From NCBI RefSeq assembly GCF_003202405.1, contig NZ_QJHL01000004.1, positions 186,001 through 250,000 of the forward strand: DNA of 64,000 bases, in the 5' to 3' direction. Positions 33,483-41,177 of this stretch are shown one piece after another. The notes beneath the pieces were generated by a model, which saw nothing but the letters and a program-made list of their open reading frames with translations, ran no database searches and was not told where the DNA came from. The position numbers and the translations under genes are program-made. Origin of the DNA: Flavobacterium hydrophilum. GTDB taxonomy: Bacteria; Bacteroidota; Bacteroidia; Flavobacteriales; Flavobacteriaceae. How positions within the stretch are numbered: the first letter of the stretch is position 1; each line of letters begins with the position of its first letter.

Positions 33483-33848
33483 ATGAAAAATAAAAAAACT
33501 TTAGTTCTAGGTGCAACAACAAAACCAGAACGTTATGCTTTTAGAGCCATAAATATGCTGACTCAAAAGGGACATACAGTTTTGGCTATAGGTCAAAATG
33601 CAGGTGAAGTTGCAGGTGTAAAAATTCATACCAAAGCCATTCCCGTTAAAAATATAGACACAGTAACTTTATATTTAAATCCGGCTCGTCAGCGTGATTA
33701 CTACAATTATATTATCGAATCACAGCCTAAGCGGGTAGTTTTTAATCCCGGAACCGAAAACCCTGAGTTGTATCAGCTTCTTGAACTTAATAATATCAAA
33801 GCCGAGGTTGCCTGTACATTAGTTCTGTTGGCAACAAATCAATATTAG
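33483..33848 (+). CDS. Small CoA-binding-fold protein (YccU/CoA_binding_2 family)
   Basis: This 121-residue single-domain Rossmann-like protein opens with KKTLVLGATTKPERYAFRAI, which matches the nucleotide-binding start of the family. It continues with GHTVLAIGQNAGEVAGVKI and VFNPGTENPELYQLLELNNI, ending in a VACTLVLL segment. The family shares the CoA-binding fold of succinyl-CoA synthetase alpha, but no reaction is established. It appears monocistronic; a hairpin-bearing non-coding element follows. Confidence 0.88.
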   Translation: MKNKKTLVLGATTKPERYAFRAINMLTQKGHTVLAIGQNAGEVAGVKIHTKAIPVKNIDTVTLYLNPARQRDYYNYIIESQPKRVVFNPGTENPELYQLLELNNIKAEVACTLVLLATNQY

Positions 33849-33849
33849 T

Positions 33850-33932
33850 TTTAGGAGCTATTTCCTGCTGTACACTATATCTTTAGTGCCGAACCCCGGC
33901 ACAAAAGGATACTGTTTCCATCAGGGCTATAA
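33850..33932 (+). repeat. Candidate extragenic repeat element with central hairpin
   Basis: The non-coding gap after the CoA-binding gene holds an 80-nt block that starts AGGAGCTATTTCCTGCTG and ends CATCAGGGCTATAAA. A perfect stem GTGCCG (33886-33891) with CGGCAC (33897-33902) lies in its middle. It is much more GC-rich than its surroundings. From memory this resembles a family of extragenic elements scattered through Flavobacterium genomes (ends AGGAGCT and GGGGCTA). Only one copy is seen in this window, so the repeat nature is not shown here. Confidence 0.45.
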
Positions 33933-34007
33933 ATGATGTTTTTACAATAACTTTTGTGATGTGAGAAGGATGTTTAAATTACAAGTCCTGTCAAACCATA
34001 AAAGTAT

Positions 34008-34015
34008 TATTTTTG
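34008..34015 (+). promoter_or_regulatory. -7 element for recR
   Basis: TATTTTTG, a perfect TAnnTTTG box, ends 5 nt before the recR ATG at 34021. The transcript would be leaderless or nearly so. No clear -33 element. Confidence 0.4.
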
Positions 34016-34020
34016 TTTTC

Positions 34021-34641
34021 ATGGAATTTTCATCAAAATTAATAGAAAAAGCAGTTAATGAAATGTCGCAGTTGCCCGGAATTGGCAAGCGTACAGCTTT
34101 GCGATTAGTTCTTCACCTATTAAAACAGCCTAAAGAACAAACAGTTTTTTTATCACAGGCATTGCTAAATATGCGCGAGGATATAAAATTTTGCGAAAAT
34201 TGCCACAATATTTCGGATACAAAGGTTTGTGAAATCTGCGCTAACTCATCAAGAAACCATCAGACGATTTGTGTTGTAGAAGATATCAGGGATGTGATGG
34301 CTATAGAAAATACAGCACAATATAAAGGGATTTATCATGTTTTAGGAGGTAAGATTTCTCCAATTGAAGGAGTTGGACCAGGTCAGTTAAACATAATAAC
34401 TTTAGTCGAAAAAGTAAAATTAGGTAAAGTCGTCGAAATTATTTTTGCATTAAGTTCTACAATGGAAGGCGATACTACAAATTTTTATATTTATAAACAA
34501 ATTGCCGATTATGAAATTATAATTTCTACAATAGCGAGAGGAATTTCAGTAGGAGATGAATTAGAATATGCAGATGAAGTTACACTAGGCCGAAGTATTT
34601 TGCATCGCGTGCCTTTCGAAAAAACATTCAAAAACAATTAA
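34021..34641 (+). CDS. recR: Recombination mediator protein RecR
   Basis: This 206-residue DNA repair protein works with RecO and RecF to load RecA at gaps. It shows a helix-hairpin-helix at residues about 10-30 (MSQLPGIGKRTALRLVLHLL), a four-Cys zinc motif at about 57-72 (FCENCHNISDTKVCEICA) and a Toprim domain (ICVVEDIRDVMAIE). I start at the ATG 34021, giving MEFSSKLIEKAVNEM; the upstream GTG at 33961 adds 20 residues that are not RecR-like and overlap the promoter box. Confidence 0.95.
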   Translation: MEFSSKLIEKAVNEMSQLPGIGKRTALRLVLHLLKQPKEQTVFLSQALLNMREDIKFCENCHNISDTKVCEICANSSRNHQTICVVEDIRDVMAIENTAQYKGIYHVLGGKISPIEGVGPGQLNIITLVEKVKLGKVVEIIFALSSTMEGDTTNFYIYKQIADYEIIISTIARGISVGDELEYADEVTLGRSILHRVPFEKTFKNN

Positions 34642-34663
34642 ATAAAATACAAATAGAGTAAGA

Positions 34664-34695
34664 TTTCCTGAAGATTACAGGAATAGCTATATTTG
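34664..34695 (+). promoter_or_regulatory. Promoter of the polysaccharide locus, first unit
   Basis: TTTC at 34664-34667 (one mismatch from TTTG) and TATATTTG at 34688-34695 with 20 nt between. The transcript would start near 34701 and the first ATG is at 34713. Confidence 0.65.
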
Positions 34696-34712
34696 CGTAT
34701 AAAATTTTAAAA

Positions 34713-35504
34713 ATGACAAAAAACTGTTTTTATCTATTATTGATTAGTACGTTTTTCACATCATGTATTCCCGTAAAAGATTTAGTGTATTTGCAGGACA
34801 AAGAAACAACCGGAACAAAAACTACGGTTTCTGCTGTTGAATCTAAACCTTACAGGTTACAAGTTAACGATGTTTTAAGTGTAGATATCAAAGCAATAGA
34901 TCCTAAATTGGTTGCTATTTTTAAAGCTACTGAAACTGAAAATAGTAATTTAAGCAAATCCGAGTCACAATTGTATTTTAGCGGCTTTACTGTTGATGAT
35001 CATGGAAATATAAGGATGCCAATTTTAGGTGAAATAAATGTAATTGGTTATACACTTGAAGAAGTACGCCTCAAAATTGAAAAAAAACTACTTGAAGAAT
35101 ACTTTAAAACAGAAGCAAATATATTTGTTACCGTAAAATTAGCAGGTTTCAGATATACAATAAATGGTGAAGTGGTTGAGACTGGTACAAAAACATTATT
35201 TAAGGAAAATGTAAATATAATGGAGGCCATTGCTAATGCAGGAGATATTACAACTGTTGGTAATCGTAAAGCGGTAACTGTAATACGTCAAACGCCAACA
35301 GGCGTACAAATGAATGATATTGATCTGACAGATGTAAACGTAATGAAATCGCCTTATTATTATTTACAGCCTAATGATTATGTTTATGTGAAACCTCTAA
35401 AACAAAAAACATGGGGCACAGGTCAGACTGGTATACAGTCGATAGGAACAATAATAACTTTGTTATCTTTGGCTACAACAGTTTATTTATTGTTGAAAAA
35501 TTAA
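34713..35504 (+). CDS. Short OPX polysaccharide export lipoprotein (Wza-like)
   Basis: This 263-residue outer-membrane-associated lipoprotein has its lipobox Cys at residue 18 (FFTSC, then IPVKDLVYLQD, the Bacteroidetes opening of this family). The Poly_export domain follows from about residue 45 (YRLQVNDVLSVDIKAID, then DDHGNIRMPILGEINVIGYT). One SLBB-like domain begins near 145 (RYTINGEVVETGTKTLF). A C-terminal hydrophobic helix (TIITLLSLATTVYLLLK) may cross a membrane. It should form the exit channel for the glycan together with the BY-kinase encoded 16 nt downstream. The E. coli Wza is longer (379 residues), so this is a minimal OPX. Confidence 0.9.
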   Translation: MTKNCFYLLLISTFFTSCIPVKDLVYLQDKETTGTKTTVSAVESKPYRLQVNDVLSVDIKAIDPKLVAIFKATETENSNLSKSESQLYFSGFTVDDHGNIRMPILGEINVIGYTLEEVRLKIEKKLLEEYFKTEANIFVTVKLAGFRYTINGEVVETGTKTLFKENVNIMEAIANAGDITTVGNRKAVTVIRQTPTGVQMNDIDLTDVNVMKSPYYYLQPNDYVYVKPLKQKTWGTGQTGIQSIGTIITLLSLATTVYLLLKN

Positions 35505-35520
35505 AAACGAAATACAAAAG

Positions 35521-37971
35521 ATGTTAGATATAAAAGATTTTTCGATTTTTGAGAATCATGCAAATTTTGATTTTAAGGGTTTTTTGTTAAAAATTGCGGG
35601 GTACTGGAAATTGTTTTTGATGAGTTTAATTATTGCATTTGCTATTGCTTATCAGGTAAACATCAGAAAGGAAAAGATTTATGCCATGCAAACTTTAATT
35701 TCGATTAAAGAAGAAAGCAATCCTTTTTTTACATCCAATACAAGCTTGGTTTTTAATTGGGGTGGTATTTCAGATCAGGTGAGTGGTATTTCTACTATTT
35801 TGCAATCAAGGTCTCATAACGAATTGGTGGTAGGTAAATTACAGTATTATATAGATTATCTTGAAAAAGGAGAATATAATATGATTGATGTTTATGGCTC
35901 CGTCCCCTTTTATGTTAATATTGATAAAACAAAACCTCAATTAACCGGAGCATTAATTAGTGTTAAGTTTTTAAGTCCAAATGAATATGAAATTAGAGTT
36001 CCGTTCGAGAATAATTCGGTTTCATTATTTACTTATTCCAACAATAGTTATAGTAATACAGCGGTTCAGCCAATTGAATTTATTAAAAAATATAAAGTTG
36101 GGGAGCAAGTTGTGTTGCCATTTTTAAATTGGAATTTGGAAATAACTGATAATCCTGGTGTTTACATTGGAAAAGAATATTTTATTAGATTTAATAATTT
36201 TGATGCTACAGTTTCCCGCTATCGAAGAATTAGTGTAGAAACAGATGAAAAGTCAGGTTCTATTCTTGTGTTGTCTCTGCAAGGTACAAATAAGGCCAGA
36301 ATGGTTGAGTATCTGAATTCTACTGTTAAAATGCTGATTAAGTTTCAATTAGATGGTAAAAATCAATTTGCTACAAATACGATAGCCTTTATCGATAGTA
36401 CACTCGTGGCAATGGAGTCTCAGTTAAAGGAAACGGGAAATGAGCTTAAATCTTTCAGAAAGGATAAAAACATATATGAAATAGAAGGAGGTGGAGAAAA
36501 ATTTTCGAATAAGATTCTTGATTTTGATGTTGAAAAAGATGCACTAACGCGTAAAATTGCGTATTATAATTCTTTAAAAGCATATTTAAAAAATAGTACC
36601 GATTATTCTAAGTTACCTGCTCCATCAGTTGCAGGAATTGAAGATCCAAATGTTGTCACAAATGTTTCAAAACTTATTGCTTTGTCTGCTCAGAGATCTG
36701 AAATGTCTTATGCTGTAAAAAGCGATAAAATTTTTAAAGATTTTGATAATCAAATGATGGCTGTTAAAAATGTTTTGCTCGAAAATATAGTGACAGCGAA
36801 ATCATCTTTGCAATATGATTTATCTTTAGTTAATAATAAAATAGGTGAAACAGAGAGTACCATTAAGAAGCTTCCGGAAGAACAGCAAGAATTATTAAAA
36901 ATCAAAAGAAAATATGATTTAAGTGATAATATCTACAGTACATTTCTTCAAAAAAGAAATGAAGCAGAGATTGTAAAAGCTTCTAATTTATCTGATATTC
37001 ATTTTATAGATACTGCAAAAGATATTGGCGAAGGTTTGATTGGTCCGAAAACTTCAGTAAATTACGTTTTGGCTTTATTTTTAGGGATTTTAATTCCCCT
37101 AATTATTGTTTTTATACTTTTCTTTATTAACAATACCATTCAAAATACTGAGGATATTAACAAGCAAACACAGATTCCATTAATAGGAGTTGTAGGTGTT
37201 AATAAAGAGAATAGCAATTTAGCCGTTTTTCAGAAACCAAAATCAGCATTATCAGAAGCTTTTAGAGGTATCCGTTCATCGCTACAATTTTTATATAAAA
37301 AAAAGCAATTAGACGGAGCAAAAACACTAATGATTACTTCTTCAATTAGTGGAGAAGGAAAGACATTCTGCTCAATTAATATTGCGACTGTTTTTGCCTT
37401 AAGTGAAAAAAAAACGGTGATAATAGGAATGGATTTAAGAAAACCAAGATTGGCAGACGAATTTAATTTGATAAACCAATATGGAGTAGTTAATTATTTG
37501 ATAAAGCAAAAAAAGCTGACCGAAATAATAAATAAAACTCAGATTCCATATCTTGACGTAATTCTTTCAGGACCAATTCCTCCAAATCCTTCAGAATTAA
37601 TTATAAGCGAAGTAATGGGAGAATTGATTGATGAACTTAAAAAATCATATGATTATATTATACTGGATACACCTCCAGTTGGACTTGTTTCTGATGCATT
37701 TGAATTGATGCAATTTAGTGATGTTACACTTTATGTTGTGAGGCAAAATTATTCAAAAAAGGAAATGATAACATTGTTAAATAACCGCGTAAAAAGAGGT
37801 GAGTTAAACAATGTTAGTATTGTTTTAAATGGTTTTGAAAACAAAGCTAAATATGGATCCGCATATGGCTATGGGTATTATGGTGGCTATGGGTCATATT
37901 CAAATGGTTATCATGAAGATGAAAATAAAGTAAGCTTTCTTCAAAACATTTTCAAAACATTTAAAAAATAA
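35521..37971 (+). CDS. Wzc-like polysaccharide copolymerase with BY-kinase domain
   Basis: This 816-residue inner-membrane protein joins a Wzz chain-length region to a cytoplasmic tyrosine autokinase. TM1 is at about 32-50 (LFLMSLIIAFAIAYQV), a long periplasmic part with coiled-coil sequence follows, and TM2 is at about 514-537 (LALFLGILIPLIIVFILFF). The kinase shows Walker A SSISGEGKTF near 605, Walker A' IIGMDLRKPRL near 637 and Walker B YIILDTPPVG near 712. The C-terminus holds a Tyr-rich cluster (eight Tyr in about 22 residues, YGSAYGYGYYGGYGSY), the usual autophosphorylation site. The partner OPX gene is directly upstream. Confidence 0.94.
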   Translation: MLDIKDFSIFENHANFDFKGFLLKIAGYWKLFLMSLIIAFAIAYQVNIRKEKIYAMQTLISIKEESNPFFTSNTSLVFNWGGISDQVSGISTILQSRSHNELVVGKLQYYIDYLEKGEYNMIDVYGSVPFYVNIDKTKPQLTGALISVKFLSPNEYEIRVPFENNSVSLFTYSNNSYSNTAVQPIEFIKKYKVGEQVVLPFLNWNLEITDNPGVYIGKEYFIRFNNFDATVSRYRRISVETDEKSGSILVLSLQGTNKARMVEYLNSTVKMLIKFQLDGKNQFATNTIAFIDSTLVAMESQLKETGNELKSFRKDKNIYEIEGGGEKFSNKILDFDVEKDALTRKIAYYNSLKAYLKNSTDYSKLPAPSVAGIEDPNVVTNVSKLIALSAQRSEMSYAVKSDKIFKDFDNQMMAVKNVLLENIVTAKSSLQYDLSLVNNKIGETESTIKKLPEEQQELLKIKRKYDLSDNIYSTFLQKRNEAEIVKASNLSDIHFIDTAKDIGEGLIGPKTSVNYVLALFLGILIPLIIVFILFFINNTIQNTEDINKQTQIPLIGVVGVNKENSNLAVFQKPKSALSEAFRGIRSSLQFLYKKKQLDGAKTLMITSSISGEGKTFCSINIATVFALSEKKTVIIGMDLRKPRLADEFNLINQYGVVNYLIKQKKLTEIINKTQIPYLDVILSGPIPPNPSELIISEVMGELIDELKKSYDYIILDTPPVGLVSDAFELMQFSDVTLYVVRQNYSKKEMITLLNNRVKRGELNNVSIVLNGFENKAKYGSAYGYGYYGGYGSYSNGYHEDENKVSFLQNIFKTFKK

Positions 37972-37980
37972 ATAAAATAG

Positions 37981-38964
37981 ATGAAAGCAAACGTTCAAAA
38001 GACTATTTTAATAACAGGTGGGGCTGGTTTTATTGGCTCTAATCTGTGTGAATATTTTTTAAATTCCGGGCAAAAAGTAATTTGTTTGGATAATTTTTCA
38101 ACGGGGCATCATCATAATTTAAACGGTTTTATAACAAATTCAAATTTTAAACTGATTGAAGGAGATATTCGAAATATATCTGATTGTAATTTAGCTGTTG
38201 ATGGTGTAGATTATATATTACATCAGGCAGCACTAGGCTCTGTTCCCCGCTCTATAAACGATCCGATTACTACTAATGATGTCAATGTTTCAGGTTTTTT
38301 GAATATGTTGGTTGCCGCACGTGATGCTAAAGTAAAAAGATTTATATATGCAGCAAGTTCTTCTACTTATGGGGACTCTGAAGGATTGCCAAAGATAGAA
38401 GAGGTAATAGGCAAGCCATTATCTCCATATGCAATAACTAAATATGTAAATGAATTGTATGCTGAAATTTTTAGTAAAACGTATGGATTAGAAACCATAG
38501 GGTTGCGTTATTTTAATGTTTTCGGAAGAAAACAAGATCCCAAAGGAGCTTACGCTGCAGTGATTCCTAAATTTGTAATGCAATTAATGAACTACGAAAG
38601 CCCGGTGATTAATGGTGATGGAAATTATTCAAGGGATTTTACTTATATAGATAATGTTATTCAGATGAACGCTCTGGCAATTTCGTCTAATAATTCCGAC
38701 GCAATTAATACTGTTTATAACACAGCGTTTGGAGATAGAAATACTTTGAATGATTTAGTTAAATATTTAAAAAAATATTTAATCAAGTTTGATGCAAAAA
38801 TTGCTGATGTGCCAATCGTTTATGGTGAAACAAGAATTGGAGATATACCGCATTCATTAGCAAGTATAGATAAAGCAAAAATAATGTTAGGATATAATCC
38901 TAAATACTCACTCGAAGAAGGGCTCAAAGAAGCGGTAAGTTGGTATTGGGATAATTTAAAATAA
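37981..38964 (+). CDS. UDP-HexNAc C4-epimerase, WbpP/TviC-like SDR (copy 1)
   Basis: This 327-residue extended SDR has the NAD site TGGAGFIGSNL, the catalytic Ser/Thr region AASSSTYGDS and the YxxxK motif in YAITKYVNE. It also shows QAALGSVPRSINDPI and GDGNYSRDFTYIDNV, typical of WbpP/TviC epimerases that interconvert UDP-GlcNAc(A) and UDP-GalNAc(A). A close paralogue is encoded at 48199-49164. It probably acts together with the TviB/WbpO-like dehydrogenase at 41178, as the pair is used for UDP-GalNAcA in other bacteria. The epimerase call is firm; the substrate is inferred. Confidence 0.88.
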   Translation: MKANVQKTILITGGAGFIGSNLCEYFLNSGQKVICLDNFSTGHHHNLNGFITNSNFKLIEGDIRNISDCNLAVDGVDYILHQAALGSVPRSINDPITTNDVNVSGFLNMLVAARDAKVKRFIYAASSSTYGDSEGLPKIEEVIGKPLSPYAITKYVNELYAEIFSKTYGLETIGLRYFNVFGRKQDPKGAYAAVIPKFVMQLMNYESPVINGDGNYSRDFTYIDNVIQMNALAISSNNSDAINTVYNTAFGDRNTLNDLVKYLKKYLIKFDAKIADVPIVYGETRIGDIPHSLASIDKAKIMLGYNPKYSLEEGLKEAVSWYWDNLK

Positions 38965-38985
38965 AGAAAGTATAATATAGAAAAT

Positions 38986-40377
38986 ATGAAAATTACAAAA
39001 ATTTGTTGCATCGGTGCAGGTTATGTAGGAGGGCCAACTATGGCAGTAATCGCACAAAAATGTCCACATATTCAAGTAACTGTTGTTGATTTGAATGAGC
39101 AAAGAATTAAAGACTGGAATGATCCAAATACAGAAAATATTCCAATTTATGAGCCAGGTCTTTCTGAAGTTGTAGCAGAGGCAAGAGGTAGAAATCTTTT
39201 CTTTTCAACCAATGTAGAAAAAGCAATAGATGATGCTCAGATTATTTTTATTTCGGTAAATACACCTACTAAAACTTATGGTAAAGGTAAAGGAATGGCA
39301 GCTGATTTGAAATTTATAGAATTATGTGCCAGACAGATAGCAAAAGTTTCTAAAAGTAATAAAATAGTTGTCGAAAAATCAACTTTGCCTGTTCGTACTG
39401 CTGAGGCTATAAAAAGTATTTTGGATAATACTGGAAATGGTGTTCAATTTCAGATTCTTTCTAATCCTGAATTTTTGGCTGAAGGAACTGCTATTACTGA
39501 TTTATTAAATCCTGATAGAATTCTTATAGGCGGGGATTCAACTCCGGAAGGAGAGGATGCAATTAATGCATTAGTAGATGTTTACGCTAATTGGGTAAGT
39601 AAAGATAAAATCCTAACAACAAATGTTTGGTCGTCTGAATTGTCTAAACTTACGGCAAATGCTTTTTTGGCTCAACGTATTTCATCAATTAATGCGATGT
39701 CTGAATTATGTGAGAAAACAGGTGCAGATGTAAGTGAGGTGGCTCGTGCTATTGGAATGGATAGCCGTATTGGTTCTAAGTTTTTAAAGGCTTCCGTAGG
39801 ATTTGGGGGTTCCTGTTTTCAAAAGGATATTCTTAATTTGGTTTATATCGCAAAATCTTACGGATTAAATGAGGTTGCTGATTATTGGGAGCAAGTAATC
39901 ATTATGAACGACTATCAAAAGAGAAGATTTTCGAATAAAATTGTTCAGACGTTATATAATACAGTAGCCGATAAAAAAATAACTTTTTTAGGATGGGCAT
40001 TTAAAAAAGATACAAACGATACACGCGAATCTGCTGCGATATATGTGGCAGATGATTTGATCAACGAACAAGCTAAAATTTCGGTTTATGATCCAAAGGT
40101 ATCAAGAAATAAAATTTTGAGTGATTTAGATTATTTACAAACCAGAAGTTCTTCAGAAAATAATGATGCTGTTTTAACTTTTGACAATTCTTATGAAGCT
40201 TGTAAAGGAGCACATGCGATTGCAATACTTACTGAGTGGGATGAATTTGTAAAATATGATTGGCAAAAAATATATGATTCTATGCAAAAGCCGGCTTTTG
40301 TTTTTGATGGAAGAAATATTTTGAATGCAAAAGAATTAAAATCAATTGGTTTTATTTACAACGGAATAGGTTCTTAA
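38986..40377 (+). CDS. ugd: UDP-glucose 6-dehydrogenase
   Basis: This 463-residue enzyme oxidises UDP-glucose to UDP-glucuronate with NAD+. The Rossmann motif is IGAGYVGGPTMAV, with VVDLNEQRIKDWN after it. The second nucleotide site holds VEKSTLPVRTAE. The catalytic Cys lies in GFGGSCFQKDILNL, and the C-terminal domain shows GWAFKKDTNDTRES. Sequence and length are like the eukaryote-type UGDH rather than the shorter TviB/WbpA type, so it differs clearly from the two dehydrogenases at 41178 and 49220. It supplies uronic acid precursor to the glycan. Confidence 0.93.
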   Translation: MKITKICCIGAGYVGGPTMAVIAQKCPHIQVTVVDLNEQRIKDWNDPNTENIPIYEPGLSEVVAEARGRNLFFSTNVEKAIDDAQIIFISVNTPTKTYGKGKGMAADLKFIELCARQIAKVSKSNKIVVEKSTLPVRTAEAIKSILDNTGNGVQFQILSNPEFLAEGTAITDLLNPDRILIGGDSTPEGEDAINALVDVYANWVSKDKILTTNVWSSELSKLTANAFLAQRISSINAMSELCEKTGADVSEVARAIGMDSRIGSKFLKASVGFGGSCFQKDILNLVYIAKSYGLNEVADYWEQVIIMNDYQKRRFSNKIVQTLYNTVADKKITFLGWAFKKDTNDTRESAAIYVADDLINEQAKISVYDPKVSRNKILSDLDYLQTRSSSENNDAVLTFDNSYEACKGAHAIAILTEWDEFVKYDWQKIYDSMQKPAFVFDGRNILNAKELKSIGFIYNGIGS

Positions 40378-40389
40378 AAATAAAATCAC

Positions 40390-40866
40390 ATGAATTGGTA
40401 TGTTGTTTATACAAAACCTAAATGGGAAAAAAAAGTAGCTGAAAAATTAAATGAAATAGGAATTGAATGTTATTGTCCTTTAATCACCCAGATAAAACAA
40501 TGGTCAGACAGAAAGAAAAAAGTCGAAGTTCCTCTTTTTAATTCTTATGTTTTTGTCCAATTGCAAGATACAGATAGAAATGCTGTGTTTCAGGTTGCAG
40601 GAGTTGTACGTTATTTATTTTGGTTAGGTAAAGCCGCTATTGTTCGTGATGAAGAAATTGTAACAATTAAAAAAAGTCTGACAAATACAAATATTTCTGA
40701 GATTTCTATTGTTCCTTATAAAAAAGGAGATAAAATAAAACTGGAAGATGGAGTTTTTAGTAGCCAGGATGCAGTTATTCAAGAAGTAACCAATACTCAT
40801 TATATTTTAGTTTTAGAATCTTTAGGATGCGTTTTGAAAATGAAATATAAAAAAGAGTCATTTTAG
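40390..40866 (+). CDS. NusG-like transcription antiterminator, UpxY family
   Basis: This 158-residue NusG paralogue has an NGN domain (MNWYVVYTKPKWEKKVAEKL, YCPLITQIKQWSDRKKK, VPLFNSYVFVQL) and a short C-terminal KOW-like part beginning GDKIKLEDGVFSSQDAVI. UpxY proteins of Bacteroides and related RfaH-like factors let RNA polymerase read through terminators in capsule operons. Here the gene is fifth in its unit, not first, and is followed after about 80 nt by a very strong terminator. That arrangement suggests it acts on a terminator in the same locus, or on others in trans. Confidence 0.9.
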   Translation: MNWYVVYTKPKWEKKVAEKLNEIGIECYCPLITQIKQWSDRKKKVEVPLFNSYVFVQLQDTDRNAVFQVAGVVRYLFWLGKAAIVRDEEIVTIKKSLTNTNISEISIVPYKKGDKIKLEDGVFSSQDAVIQEVTNTHYILVLESLGCVLKMKYKKESF

Positions 40867-40945
40867 GTATGTCATGGTTAAATTAAGAATAAGCTTAGTT
40901 TTTTAGTATGGTAAATCTAAATTGCTATTTAGTAAAAAGGATTTG

Positions 40946-40990
40946 AAAAGAATGAAAATCACCAGATTCAGTGGTTTTCATTCTTTTTTT
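40946..40990 (+). terminator. Very strong terminator after the UpxY-like gene
   Basis: A stem of 15 bp (40948-40962 with 40971-40985, one G-U) extends to 17 bp through flanking A-T pairs, encloses an 8-nt loop and is followed by a T-run. It is the longest terminator stem in the window. Confidence 0.9.
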
Positions 40991-41059
40991 ATGTGTATCC
41001 TTTTGATTGATAGGTTTTTAAATTTTGTTTTTTTGAGGGAATTATAAGATATTTTGAGG

Positions 41060-41090
41060 TTGATAAAATTGACTTAATGTGTTATATTTG
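41060..41090 (+). promoter_or_regulatory. Promoter of the second polysaccharide unit
   Basis: TTG at 41060-41062 and TATATTTG at 41083-41090 are separated by 20 nt. The start site would be near 41096, leaving a 5' UTR of about 80 nt that begins with a hairpin. Confidence 0.7.
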
Positions 41091-41103
41091 CTGAAATTGA
41101 ATT

Positions 41104-41143
41104 CTTCGATATTCATGTCATCATGTGACTTTGAATAGCGAAG
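41104..41143 (+). promoter_or_regulatory. 5' UTR stem-loop of the second polysaccharide unit
   Basis: CTTCGATATTCA (41104-41115) pairs with TGAATAGCGAAG (41132-41143), 11 of 12 bp with one A/G mismatch. An inner GTCA (41117-41120) pairs with TGAC (41126-41129) around the loop TCATG. No T-run follows, so it is not a terminator. It starts about 8 nt after the predicted transcription start, a position suited to recruitment of an antiterminator or to mRNA stability; the role is inference. Confidence 0.6.
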
Positions 41144-41177
41144 CCGTGCAATGAGATAAACGAAATTAAGGAAAAAT

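Larger units (their letters stand above)
40867..41177 (+). other. Intergenic control region between the two polysaccharide units
   Basis: This 311-nt gene-free gap contains, in order, a strong terminator (40946-40990), a T-rich stretch with nothing recognisable (about 40991-41059), a promoter (41060-41090) and a 5' UTR hairpin (41104-41143), then an A-rich run into the ATG at 41178. GAAATTAAGGAAAAAT just before the ATG includes a weak Shine-Dalgarno-like AAGGA. Confidence 0.7.

Noticed and set aside
33961..34020. GTG-initiated N-terminal extension of recR
   Set aside because: The 20 extra residues lack RecR similarity and overlap the TATTTTTG promoter box.
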